This document shows positions 47,002-57,948 of a stretch of 64,000 bases of DNA, piece by piece. Every line of letters begins with the position of its first letter. Positions within the stretch are counted from its first letter, which is position 1. Source of the stretch: Histoplasma ohiense. Taxonomy: Eukaryota > Ascomycota > Eurotiomycetes > Onygenales > Ajellomycetaceae. The stretch spans positions 5,208,001-5,272,000 of the forward strand of contig JAEVHH010000001.1 of NCBI GenBank assembly GCA_017607445.1. Reading direction: 5' to 3'. Made by a program: the position numbers and the translations under genes. The notes under the pieces were generated by a model, which saw nothing but the letters and a program-made list of their open reading frames with translations, was not told where the DNA came from and ran no database searches.

Positions 47002-50000
47002 TTATCCCTCTCTACTGAGGTGAGTGAGGACTTGTAGATGTTGAGAGCGATGGTGTCCTCCAAGGCAGACACAGATTCCCAGATCAGATGATCATATTCT
47101 ACCCATTTGATGAGATATTCACAGCAGTGATGATTGGTTCTATCATCAAGAATTGCTTCAATTTCTCACTCAAGTTCATTGTCTTCTTCTACAATAACAG
47201 ATGGCTGTCAATCAGAGGTTCTCTGTGAGAGGAATGGATTCTCAGCCATGAGTTGAAGCAGATTTGTATGAAAGACATCATGGATGTCAGATGAAGTGTT
47301 GAGTTGATAATTGTGTGTGTCTAGCACTTTCTTCACTGTATACTTGACATAACAGTAATCTAGTGTACACAAGAAGTGATCTGTTTTTATATTCTTGAGA
47401 TTCAGTCAGACTTTGTCTTCTACATGATATTGGGTTGCAGAACTTTTTCTGATGTTCATTTAATTCTTATAATCTTGCTGAGCACTGATCATTGAAGCTT
47501 CTGCTTATTCACAGACTTTCTTCAGCTTGCTCACAATGTTCTCTGCTGTCTGTATGAGACTGTGGATGTACACAGTTTCTCAGAGAGTCTTGAGAAAGTT
47601 CAGAATCTCTAAGTTGTATCTGTGTAGAAGAAAGAATGGGCTTACATCTGTTGTAGTGAAATCTCAACTGTTAATCACAATCTCAGTATGTGGCAGCAGA
47701 TTGCTTCAGTTGTCTTGTGTGTAATTGCAGAACTTATGAAGAATGTTCTTTATCATTTGTATTATTCTCTCAATAGCTTCATCAGTCTCTGAGTGATACA
47801 TCATTGATAACTTTCATTCAATTCTTAATAATTGATATATGCAGGTCCAGAGTGTGCTGATGAATTGACTGTCTCTATCTGACACAATGAATGAAGACAG
47901 ATCATGTATATGATAGAATAAGCTTCTGATGAAGACATCTGCAACTACTTCAGCATTCATCTTGTCACAGAGCTGTAGTATTACACCCTTGCTGAGTTGA
48001 TTGACAATGACTAGAATGTTTGTAGAATCTTCACTTTCAGATAAGGAAACTGCAAAATCAATAGCTATATCATATCAAGTTTGATTGAGAATAGATAAGA
48101 GCTTCAGTATTTCTTTTCAGCATTCACATCATATCATTACTGAGCTGCAGTGATCACAGTTGTGTACAAATCAATGTATGTCTTTTGACATATCTGATCA
48201 GTAGAATTCTTAGATGATGATGTTGTATATGATTTCATGTTCTGAATGCTCAGTCATTGATGAGTTATGAATTTCTTGCATGATTCATGTTTATAGAGAT
48301 TCTGAATTGGGAATCCATCATCTATCTCAAAAGTGTAAGCAGTTGTCATCATTGATTGAATATGCTGAGATATCCATTCTTGAGTATACATCTGCAGAGA
48401 ATTGAGATGCTTTGCTTTGTACAGCTTCAGCAGCTTGTTGTCAGAATTCATCTGTCTCTGTCACTAATCTCCATTGTTCTTTGAGCAAGAGTTCTTGAGC
48501 TCAGAACTGATTGATATATACACAGAGTTCATCTGATTGTGTAGAACTTTCTATAATTACAGAGTTGATTAATCAATACTCTCAGTGTTTTCATCTGTCA
48601 TCCAAGTCATCAGATGGCATATCTTATTCTCAGTGGAACAGAACATTCACAAGAATGTTCTCTACTTCAGATCAATAACAAATTGTGAATGAAAAACAGC
48701 TAAGAAACAATGATCAACACATATGCCTCTCAGTGAGCTTACAAGTGATTGTGAAGTACTCTAGATTTTTATGATTGATAACAATCTCAAATCTCTCAAC
48801 ACTCATAAGTTTGAATTCCCATTCTTCAAAGCATTATATAATTGCTAGAAGCTTCTTATTGTAGATCTTGTAGTTGCATTCAGCAGGTGACATCTTTTTC
48901 AAGATAAAGGCACAAGATTGTAGAACATCTTTGTTGTCATATTGTATCAGTGCTTCATCTACTATATAATCTGAGGCATCTGTTTTGAGAATCATATGCT
49001 TATCTGGATTGAATGATTGCAGTATTGAGATGTTTGTGAACATACACTTCAGCTTTTTGAATGCTGCATCTGCTTCATCAGTTCATTGAAATACAGTGTC
49101 TTTCTGAGTCAGATCTGTTAGTGATTGTACAATATCAGAGAAGTTCTTGATAAATCTTCAGTAGAAGTTGACAAACTCTAGAAAGCTTCTAGTCTCTTTT
49201 ACTGAGACTGATGCCTCTCAGTTGAGGATTGCTTCCATCTTCTTAGAATTCATACATACATCTTTTTCAGCTTCAATGATGAATTCTAGATAGGTCATAG
49301 ACTTGGTCTTGAAGTCACATTTGTCAATGTCCACTTGCAGTTCAGCTTTTTGTAGGTGGTCAAGAACTTGTTGTACATGCTTACAGTGCTCAGTGAATGA
49401 TTCATCAGTGAAGATTAAGATATCATCCATGTACACTGAGGCAATCTCATCAAGCAGGTCTCATAGAGCCCAGTTAATGTATTTCTGGAACATACTTGAA
49501 GCATTCACTAATTCAAAGGAGGTCACTGTTCATTCATATAATCCATAATATGTATGAAAGACAGTTAGTCATTTGTCATCTTCATTAATTCTTATCTTGT
49601 AGAAGGCTGCAGAGATGTCAAGTTTTGTAAACTATTTTGCTTTTTCTATCTGTTTGAGTGTTTCATTGATGAGTGGGAGGGGGTATCAGTCCTTCCATGT
49701 AATCTTGTTGAGTTCTCAATAATCAATGCAGAATTGTAAGCCATCTTCTGATTTCTTCACAAACAGTACAGATGCTGCAGCAGATGAGTTGCTAACACAA
49801 ATGAAGTCTTTGTCTAGTAATTCATTGAGTGTTTTTTGTAGAACAAGAAGCTCATTGCATGACATACTGTAGAGAGAATCTCAGAGCAGTTGCAGGTTCT
49901 TACTATCTTTCTTGATGAGCTTGATCATATGATCTATATCAGATTCTCAGTGAGAGGGAAGCTTTTCAGCTTCTTTCTCATCAAACACATCTGTGAAGTC

Positions 50001-50620
50001 TTCATACAATTCAGATAGTTTCTTGCACAGTTTTTTGAGATCTTTAGATTCTAACTTTTCTAACACTTTCTTGATATTCATCATGCTAGCAGTGAACACT
50101 TGGACATTCTTCTTCTCATGTGCTTGATGGGTTAGTAGTTTGTATACTTTCACTGATATCTGAGTGAGATCAGCAGTTCTATCAACATTCTTCTCATAAA
50201 CACAGTCATCTTCTGGGAAAATAAGACAGTGGTTGCATGCATTCAACAAGGTTTCAAATTCTGTGAGCCATGATAGACTGAGTATTAGATCATACTCAAG
50301 ATCTTGTATTTCATATGCATATACATTCTTTTTCTCATGTTCTTCTACATTGATATTAAATCTTACCATGTTGTAGAAGGTGAATCCTCTGAGGCCATCA
50401 AATTCACTGAGTTTACACAGTTTGAGAAAGAGAATATGCTGAAGCTTATGCTTCTCAACCAGCTGGATGTCTATAAGAGTGTAGTGAAGAAAACCACTGT
50501 CTATCATTGCTTGTATATTGACTAAGCTATTTACAATAGCAGAGATTATGATTGCATTCACTTACATTTTCTGCTCAAATCTTCAGCTAGCTTTCTGCTT
50601 CTTGAGCTCTTGTCTGTATT
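46989..50620 (-). pseudogene. pol of element E (decayed)
   Basis: Protease MIDSGFLHYTLID (about 50504), RT with VYMDDILIF (about 49437-49410) where the catalytic Asp pair is intact, RNase H (about 49120-48700), integrase (about 48260-47880) and chromodomain (about 47210-47030). The interval to the LTR is 3,619 bp. Stops are nearly all TGA. This is the only one of the four copies that keeps an intact YMDD. Confidence 0.88.
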
Positions 50621-51634
50621 TTAGAGCAAGAGCTCATCTTTTCCCTGTTCTTGTCTATCCACAGATGACACAGTGTTCACATGTGTGAGGGGTTTACTCA
50701 GAGCAATTGCATTCAGACATTGATTTGTGAAGTGCTCTGACTTGTCACAGCATATGCAGATTTCTCTGATGATTCAGTCAGCAGTGTTCTTTTCTGAGAC
50801 ATTAGAAATCCTCAGACAGCTTGCATTCACATGTGGGATTCAGTTCATTGATTCTGATTCAGAGATGAGGGGCACTGCAGAGCAGTTTGAGATGTACACA
50901 TTTATTTGATGAAATTCTCTGCAATTTTGAAGTGCATGGAACTGAGACAGATCATTGTTCAACAGATGAAGATCAGCACAGAATTCACTGTATATTGAGA
51001 GCTTTGAACACTCTACACTTCAGTTATGCAACTGAAAGTTCAAGTTCTTGAACAATATATTGATCTTGACAGCATCATCTCAGTCTTGCCCATCTGCTTC
51101 TAGAAGCTTGTGATTGAATTCAGAAAGATAAGTTGTCAACACAACATTCATCTGATGAATTTGATTAAGCCAGTCTAACATCTTGACTTGAAGTGTAGAA
51201 TTAAGAAAGAGAGAGTTGAGTTGTTGAAAGACTAGCTCTGATATACACTGATGATTCTGACAATGACTCATTCAGAGTTGGAATTTTGCTAATGTGTTGC
51301 CATCCAATCTGCTATGGATATACCACACTTGATTGAATAGCGAGTCTATTGCTTGTCCATTGATGTTCAATTTGGCATTCACTTTTGACTTCCATGCAAG
51401 GTAGAGCACTAGATCTCTTTTGTATTTGTTGAGAATTGGGAGCTTCTCTCTTGAGGGCTTTTCATGAGACACAGGTGTAGAAGAAACAGTGAATGCAGAA
51501 GTGCTCATCTCAGTAAGTTATCATTGCAATTTGATCATCTGTAGTGCCTGCTGCTGGAGGATGCTTTGTAGATCTAGGTTATCATCCACCATGTTCAGAT
51601 GTGGTGAGTGTTTGTAGAATTGCTTGTAGTTCAT
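50621..51634 (-). pseudogene. gag of element E (decayed)
   Basis: 1,014 bp from ATG 51634 to TAA 50623-50621. It carries the capsid-like block SLFNQVWYIHSRLDG (about 51345-51300) and a decayed zinc knuckle near 50760-50720. The leader (51635-52011, 377 bp) has the 16-bp palindrome at 51732-51747. Confidence 0.88.
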
Positions 51635-52011
51635 TTCAATATCTAAGAATATATAATAATAAAAAAAAAGAAAAGAAATACTTGTAGGCATTTGATTCTC
51701 TCACAGACACTATTTGCAGTGTTGCAGTGCTAAGCTTGATCAAGCTTCTTTGTGAACACTATTCACAGCATTATGGTTCATAGGCACTCAGATCTTGTAG
51801 AACACAGTCAATTGTGTTTCAAATGCTTAGACATGACAGTCTATATAACTAATGATAAGAACACTCAGGCTCACAAGAAATCTCTTGTAATGATTAGACA
51901 CTTAAGTCTGTAAACAACACACTTGAGTGTAAGAACTGATAACAATGCACTTGAGTGTAAGAACTAATAATAAGACACTCAGACCTTAAATACAGAAGAA
52001 TCAATTTGTAA

Positions 52012-52608
52012 TGTAATGAGTGTACTTTGATTAATGATTTGATACTATTCTAATTACAGATTATGAATTGATTAAGGAAAGAAAGAGAAAAGAAATCAGA
52101 AGAAAAGATTGTATGAAGAGGGTTCTTATAGAGAAAAGTTCAGAGTGGAAGAATATCAGAAGCTGCTCCACAGTGGAGCATGAAGTGGAAGAACATTAAG
52201 AGATACATGTAAGAATCATTAGAAGCTATATGAGTGCAGAACATGGGATGAGGGAATTGTTGAGAGCTACATAAAAGAATCATTAGAGACTACATGAGTG
52301 CAGAACACAGAGTGGGAGAACATAAGAAGCTATGTGAAAGAATCATTAGAGACTATATGAGCATGGAACACAGAGTGGGAGAACATAAGGAGCTATGTGA
52401 AAGAATCATTAGAGACTATATAAGCACAGAGCACAGAACAGAAGAATGTTAAGAGCTATGTGAAAGAATTGTTAGAAACTACACAAGCACAGAGCATGGA
52501 GCAGAAGAACATCAAGGGTTACACAAGGTGACAATGGCCAGGAACAAGTGGGTGCAGAAGGGGAGTTGATTGTGTAAGTTAATTACTAACAGATGCTAAC
52601 CCGTCACA
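52012..52608 (-). repeat. 5' LTR of element E (one repeat unit extra)
   Basis: 597 bp. The extra 63-bp unit begins near 52320 (AACATAAGAAGCTATGTG and AACATAAGGAGCTATGTG are consecutive units). The outer edge keeps CCCGTCACA; the inner edge reads TGTAATGAGTG with no CpG. Confidence 0.92.
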
Positions 52609-52613
52609 CTGAG

Positions 52614-53709
52614 CTGTCTGCTGCAGACTGTAGATTTAATTATCTGAAATGAGACTCTTATACAGCACTGCTATTGTATAAAAATTGTTGATCATCTTCT
52701 TTAGAATTTACATTCATCAGATGAGCTTTTTGATGATGTCTCTGTTATATTTGATGATGATTTTGCACAGATTCTGTCTGTTGTGCTGTGTGACAGCTGT
52801 GCTGTAGTTGTTGCAGCTTGTCTGCAGCATTCATATATATGACAGCAGTTAACTGTACTATACTTGACAAGAAATATAAGACTAGCTGTTGATAATGATA
52901 ATGTAATGTTCATGAATTGACTTGATCAAATGTTATACAATTCAGACTGCATTGGCTGTATTGATCTTTCACTCTATATTCATCAGATCACTAACATCAG
53001 TGCACTGTGTGAGAGAATATTTTCTACAGCTGGATTTAGAACTGCAGCAGTCTGCTCTGATTACTTCAAGAACTGTGTCATTCTCACTGTATTAAATCAG
53101 AATGCATTTCATATTAATGAACAGATTATAACAATTATATCAGAGAATGTTTATACATTTTATACTGCAGATGTGACTCATACAGATGATCTGATTCTGA
53201 GCTGTGAAGAGTTCTTTTATAAATATCTGACTGCTATTAACTGTTCAGCTCTGTCATCATTTATATTGAGATTGAAAATGAGTATTTCTGTCATACTTCT
53301 GCAAAATCTTCAGCTGTCTGAAGAGCTCTGCAACAGCATAAGAATGATTGTTCAGCAGATGACAACTCATTTACTTGAGATAAAGATTATATCTGATATA
53401 TATAAGAATTCAGTTTATATATTGTCACAGATTGATCTACATACTCAATCTGTTGAGATTTCATTCAACATAACTCATCATCAGTTTTCAGTTCATTCAT
53501 ATTTTGCAATAACAATCAACAAATTTCAGAGACAGTCTCTTTCTACAGTTGATGTTGATCTCAGAAACTTCATATTCTCATATGATTAGCTGTATATTGC
53601 ACTCTCTTAAACTACAGATGTCAGTCAGTTGACTGTTCTACTGAATGAAAATGATGAAAGATGTATATTAAATGAGATATATCTGAAGATTCTACAGTTT
53701 CTCAATTAA
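52614..53709 (+). pseudogene. Helitron helicase, C-terminal part (decayed)
   Basis: It continues the helicase after element E. DDDFAQILSVVL (about 52750-52785) stands for GGDFRQILPVV, and HSYI for the next motif. LKMSISVILLQNL (about 53272-53310) stands for LKVGAPVMLLRNL. YFAITINKFQRQSL (about 53500-53540) and LYIALS (about 53592) are the last Pif1/Helitron motifs. It ends at TAA 53707-53709. The block 52930-53589 is open apart from the ends. Confidence 0.85.
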
Positions 53710-53849
53710 TCTTTCTGCTACTACTGTTTTTTCTTTTTTGTCTACGGAATGTCATCTTCAGATGTTAAAATAGAGATCTTTGAATATATAAAAAAAACTG
53801 TTATTGTAAAAATTAATACTAACTATTAAAAAAAAGAAAAAAGCAATAA

Positions 53850-54890
53850 CACTTCATCAGATTCATTTCACATCTCATATGACTCATACAGCTCATTCAT
53901 ATCATTCTCTATTTTTCAAATTTTTTAATCAGAGTTGTAATATTTGTGAAGACACTTTGTTGATTGAGTTGAATCATCTGTAATAGATTCATGATTTCAT
54001 TCTGCTCTCTACACAACTGTTTTATCTCTTTTTTCATATTACAGAGTCAGTACATCTTCATCTACAGTCACAATAATTTCAGCTTCATAGCTTCACTGTC
54101 ATTCATCTCATCATTCTTCTCTTTATTCTTCAGAGTCATAAATGACATCTGTTTCTTTTTTATCAAATCAGACAGCTCAGCTGTCTGACTCAGCTTTATA
54201 CTGACAGCTTATTTCTTTCTCTTTTCTTTCTTCTTCTCATTCTTCTCTGCAGCTGCAGAGCCAGTGGACTGCTGATTCTCTGTTATTTTCATGTCAGTAT
54301 ATATGTTTTTCATATACATTTTGCTAATGTATTTGCATGCTATATATAGAGACAATTCATTACTTATCAGACCACAAGCTGCAGTGTTTGCTTAGCAAAT
54401 TATAGTGACAATTCACACAGATTCTCTTCAACATATTGAAAATTATAATACACTCAATAAACAGATTATAATTCTTCTCACATAAACTGTATGATGAATT
54501 GACTTTAATGTCACAGCTGTGAACAAGTGCTGATTTCACATTTGTTGTTCTTTTTAGCTGAAGTTTGAAATTCTTCTTATACAGTACTATATCTCTCTTG
54601 AATCTCATCTCTCACAGTTGTGCAACAACTCTGCTGTCATTTCTGATGATTTATTCTATCAGCAGCTGTAGTTTATATTCTGACATTCATACATTAATGA
54701 GTTGCTGATGTGGCTGTTGAGAGATGAGTGTAGATGAGCTGATGAGCTGCTGAGACTACTGAGACTGCTGAGACTGCTGAAGCTGCTGAGAACAGAGTGA
54801 GAGTAGATTGACAGACAGTGTGAGCTGCTGAGCTTGCTCTGTACTATTGTTAACTGTAATTTCATCATTTCTGAGCTGTTTCTCTTCATC
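53850..54890 (-). pseudogene. Reverse-strand accessory frame of the Helitron (Cys motif plus coiled coil)
   Basis: It lies downstream of the helicase on the opposite strand. The first block (54889-54659) is Ser-rich. Then 54608-54360 carries RICVNCHYNLLSKHC (CX2CX8C) after a basic stretch. Two stops and a possible intron (donor GTAATG) follow. The last block (about 54200-53850) looks like a coiled coil: LSDLIKKKQMSFMTLK, then KEIKQLCREQNEIMN. Function unknown. The Ser-rich, Cys, coiled-coil order recalls the frames in F and B. The 140 bases before 53850 (A/T runs) hold nothing recognisable. Confidence 0.45.
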
Positions 54891-55464
54891 TTTTGACAGT
54901 TCTCTACTTACATTCAGTCATTTTGACTGCTTTGATTGTATTACAGATGTTTCAGAAGTTGATAGATGTAAATTATTGCATTTCAATTTCTTACTATTTG
55001 ATTGTAATCACTACATTCTCTACATGAGCTGTCTGACATTTAATTACACCTTGCTTAGTGCTTCTACATTAACTCTACAACACTACTACAGTGTTATTCA
55101 TCTTTTTCATCTATGTGATTGTTCTCTATTGACAGCTGTAGATTAACATGGAATTCATGTATATGAGTCACGTGTGGCTGTTGGATATCTCATTACGTTC
55201 GCCCGAGGGATTAAACGGCGCGTTTTCAAGCTGGATAAGCGAGCGCAAGCGAGCGATTGCGGCTTGTAATAATAATAAATTCTATAAAGAAGTTAGTGGT
55301 ATTGAAAGTTCAACTGCACGGGCAACTTTTTGATGTGCGCTTGCCGGCCCATGCTGCCACGCACAGCGAACCCAACAGCCACGGTGGAGAATTCGATAAC
55401 CTTGATCTAACAACTCCCACTTCAATGAGTTGCCTCCATCCAACCCTTTCAACCAGCAACAAAA
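54891..55464. other. Helitron 3' region and right junction
   Basis: CpG-poor sequence continues to about 55145, then CpG-rich sequence returns. GCGAGCGCAAGCGAGCGA (near 55238-55255) is a compact inverted and direct GC motif at the edge. It may be part of a Helitron end hairpin, but no CTRR terminus could be placed. No gene is seen in 55146-55464. Confidence 0.4.
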
Positions 55465-56633
55465 ATGGCACCGCCAGCGAAGAGACAAAAGCCACATGCC
55501 TCGCATGACCCATTACGACCTAATAGAAGCCATGTCAAGATATCCGGATTTCTTTAGAAACTTGGACACAATTCTCAAAGATGGTCTTTCAGCAGAAGAT
55601 CAAGTACCTATCTATCTATCTATGGTGTTGTGATATCTATCTTCAATTCATTGCATCTGCTGTTTCACATATTCCAAGTCCCACCCTCACGCCATCATAC
55701 CTGCCTTCAAAATTTACATTTCAACAGGTGACGGAAAAGCTGGGCATTGATTTCAATGCATACAAGCAAGAATATATGTGGGCTTTGACAGAGAGTCAGT
55801 TGAAGCAGAGTGCTCAGAAACCCTCTGTCTAGCTGGGCTGGTGAGTCAAGACTCAATCAGTGAAAAGATCTAAAAATTTGTATTGACTGTATTCTAGCAA
55901 CTGTCATAAAGAAGATTCTAGACTCTTATGCATTATCAAGGTTTCGACGTGAGGCATCCATCTGTACACTGTTTGATATTCTACTTGCAGATTGACTGAA
56001 TCAACTGGATGATTTAGGCGCCAACAGGCAATTGTGTGTTGGCTATGAGGTGCCTATGACTGCAACAGTGAAACAGGAGCATGGTGGTAGCACAATCTCT
56101 GGCAGAGCAGATTGATCCCTAGGCTACATGAAGGATACAACTAGATTGGAACAAATGCTGATAGTACTTGAAGTTAAATCTATTGTCCATATAGCTCAGG
56201 TATTGGCTTATTTATTTGCTGTTCAAGACACTCAAGTGAAAGCAAAAAAAGGCTAGCACAGCTGTCTTTGGTATTCTTACCGATTTCATAGACTTTCGAT
56301 TTATTGTGCTTTGTGAGCCAGGAAAGGCGATGCATTCTGAGGCATTGTCATGGATCATGCGCCGTGATCAGGTGGTGGCATTTCTTGACAGTATTCTGAT
56401 TGACGCAATTAAGTCATCCCCCCATACCACGCCACAGAAAACTGCGAACTCGACTATAAAACATTTCGACGATCATCTAAAGATGACATAACGATATTCC
56501 TGGCGAGGAATCTGCTGCTGGTGGAAGTGAAGATGATGCGACATTTGATGTTATTGAAGTTGATGGTGTCTCAGTTCTGATATCTCACCGAGCCAACCGT
56601 GGTGATTCAAGTTTGAAATCTATCAATTGCTAA
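55465..56633 (+). pseudogene. Remnant of a PD-(D/E)XK-like fungal gene
   Basis: It begins MAPPAKRQKPHASHD (ATG 55465). A conserved block lies at about 55915-56490: SGRAD, a TGA, SLGYMKD, then LIVLEVKSI (56159-56185) where Asp and ExK are spaced as in PD-(D/E)XK nucleases, and SSPHTTPQK (near 56415). Two in-frame TGA codons (Asp-stop-Leu and Asp-stop-Ser, the latter probably Trp), a frameshift near 56255 (run of A) and other breaks disable it. The acidic tail ends at TAA 56631-56633. Proteins of this type occur in many fungi as repeated, poorly described genes. The domain call is from motif spacing only. Confidence 0.45.
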
Positions 56634-57948
56634 GATGGCTGGTGTGGGTTAGCATCTACCTCTGTGATATATCATGTATACTTGTATTGTTTATGTTGGT
56701 GGTTCTTAGTGAACTATGGTTCGAAACCTTGTGAGGAGGATTCGTGCATTGCAATACAAAAGCTCATGAGATTTGCTTTCTTTGTATCTTTGTATTTTAG
56801 CAGGTGTGGTCAGTTTACTTTTTCTTCCAACTCAGGACTATCAGCTTCACCAGCTACTCTTAAATCATTGAAGGGTTTAATATTCCTGTTAGTGTGGATT
56901 CTCTGCGAGGCTTTAAAACACAGATCGGTTGATAAGCAAGTGTGAAGCAGAAGTGCCCTGTTCGCCACCACTCTCAGTGTCTGGCAAGAAGAAAACCAGC
57001 CGAAGTGCGGAGGCCAATCAAGCATTCGGTTCCTTGGCGGCATGTGCTCTGGTGGGCCGGCTCGTATCGAGCGTGGAGGACATGGACCTGGCCATTGTCG
57101 GGTGTCTAGAGGCTTGGATCTAGTTCTGCATACGGGGGCATCAGGGAGCTGCTGTGGGAGTCAGGAGGGGTTTGGTTCTCTTCGCCGTTTTCAAAGCCTT
57201 ATTCCCCCGCAAGTGGGAAGCATAAACCTGTTCAAGGTTCAACTCCTGTGGCGAGTCAAAACAGGACCAACCAACCAGCCCTAATCCGGAATGAAATCCC
57301 CCGCCGACAAAATAGCACAAGGGGACGAAGCTCAGGAGCAGCAGACCAAAACCGCCTGTTGACTTGAATTCTGGTGCTGGACATGGGGGGGGACCGCGAT
57401 CCTGTGTGTAGAATCAATAAGTCAATGCATAGATGCAGAAGAGCGGGATTGGAAAGGGGGAGTTTCGACAACAATTTGGTTCGATTCCGTCCGGAGTGCT
57501 TGGGATGGAAGAATGCCAGGATTGAATTATGGTTAAAAGCACTCCCTGTCCCTGTCCATGCGCCGCAACTAAACCTTCGCGCGCCGGTCTTGTTCCTAGC
57601 AGCAATGGCACAGAGGGGGACAAAGAGACCACGATAATTACAAAAATCGAAAATTAGTTAAAAAACACGGCAGAAAGACTCTCTACGCTCTGCCAGACTC
57701 TCCATTTCGCTCGTGGCTGTACCTGTAACGATGGACGGAGTCGATTTATATTATAGTTGTAGTTATCGCTACTCTCAGGTAACGTATCGCTTGCCGCCTT
57801 CCTCCGGCTCCCGCCCTCAGGCCTCAGGCCTCAATCTTCATCTTCCTTCTCATCTTCTTTCCCGTCGTCTCCCTCGACCGGCACGTCCTCCGCCTCTCTC
57901 GTCCCTCTCCTATTGATGGAACGCTGCTCTTATCCGTTGTCCCCCACA
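56634..57948. other. Intergenic region upstream of the Zn2Cys6 gene
   Basis: No gene is supported. The first part looks like unique AT-balanced sequence. 57780-57910 is strongly CT-rich, as in fungal 5' untranslated regions, and probably belongs to the promoter and leader of the next gene. Small open frames at 56929-57640 give no recognisable protein. Confidence 0.5.

Larger units (their letters stand above)
46532..52608 (-). mobile_element. Gypsy/chromovirus element E (family 1), inserted in the Helitron helicase
   Basis: 6,077 bp, TSD CTGAG at 46527-46531 and 52609-52613. Its LTRs differ in length, 470 bp (left, 3') and 597 bp (right, 5'), by one fewer and one more 63-bp U3 unit than the standard 534. 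Gag is 1,014 bp and the interval to the 3' LTR 3,619 bp, as in the other three copies. This insertion is independent of element B. Confidence 0.95.
8690..55145 (+). mobile_element. Decayed autonomous Helitron, base of the nested transposon stack
   Basis: Three plus-strand blocks (about 8973-11483, 45264-46531, 52614-53709) read as one Rep-helicase protein once the inserted elements and one TSD copy are removed. At the first junction, HINIEVC (ending 11483) continues into ASVEVIKYINKYVYKG (from 45264), the normal order in Helitron proteins. At the second, the DEL box of the helicase (ending 46531) continues at 52614. Only the Rep/Pif1 gene and a reverse-strand accessory frame near 53.8-54.9 kb are seen. 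Ends are approximate: composition changes near 8690 and 55145, but no TC start or CTRR hairpin end was secured. Frequent in-frame TGA codons show that it is inactive. Confidence 0.75.

Noticed and set aside
57374..57637. Small frames upstream of the Zn2Cys6 gene
   Set aside because: Both strands are open by chance in GC-richer sequence and nothing conserved is seen.
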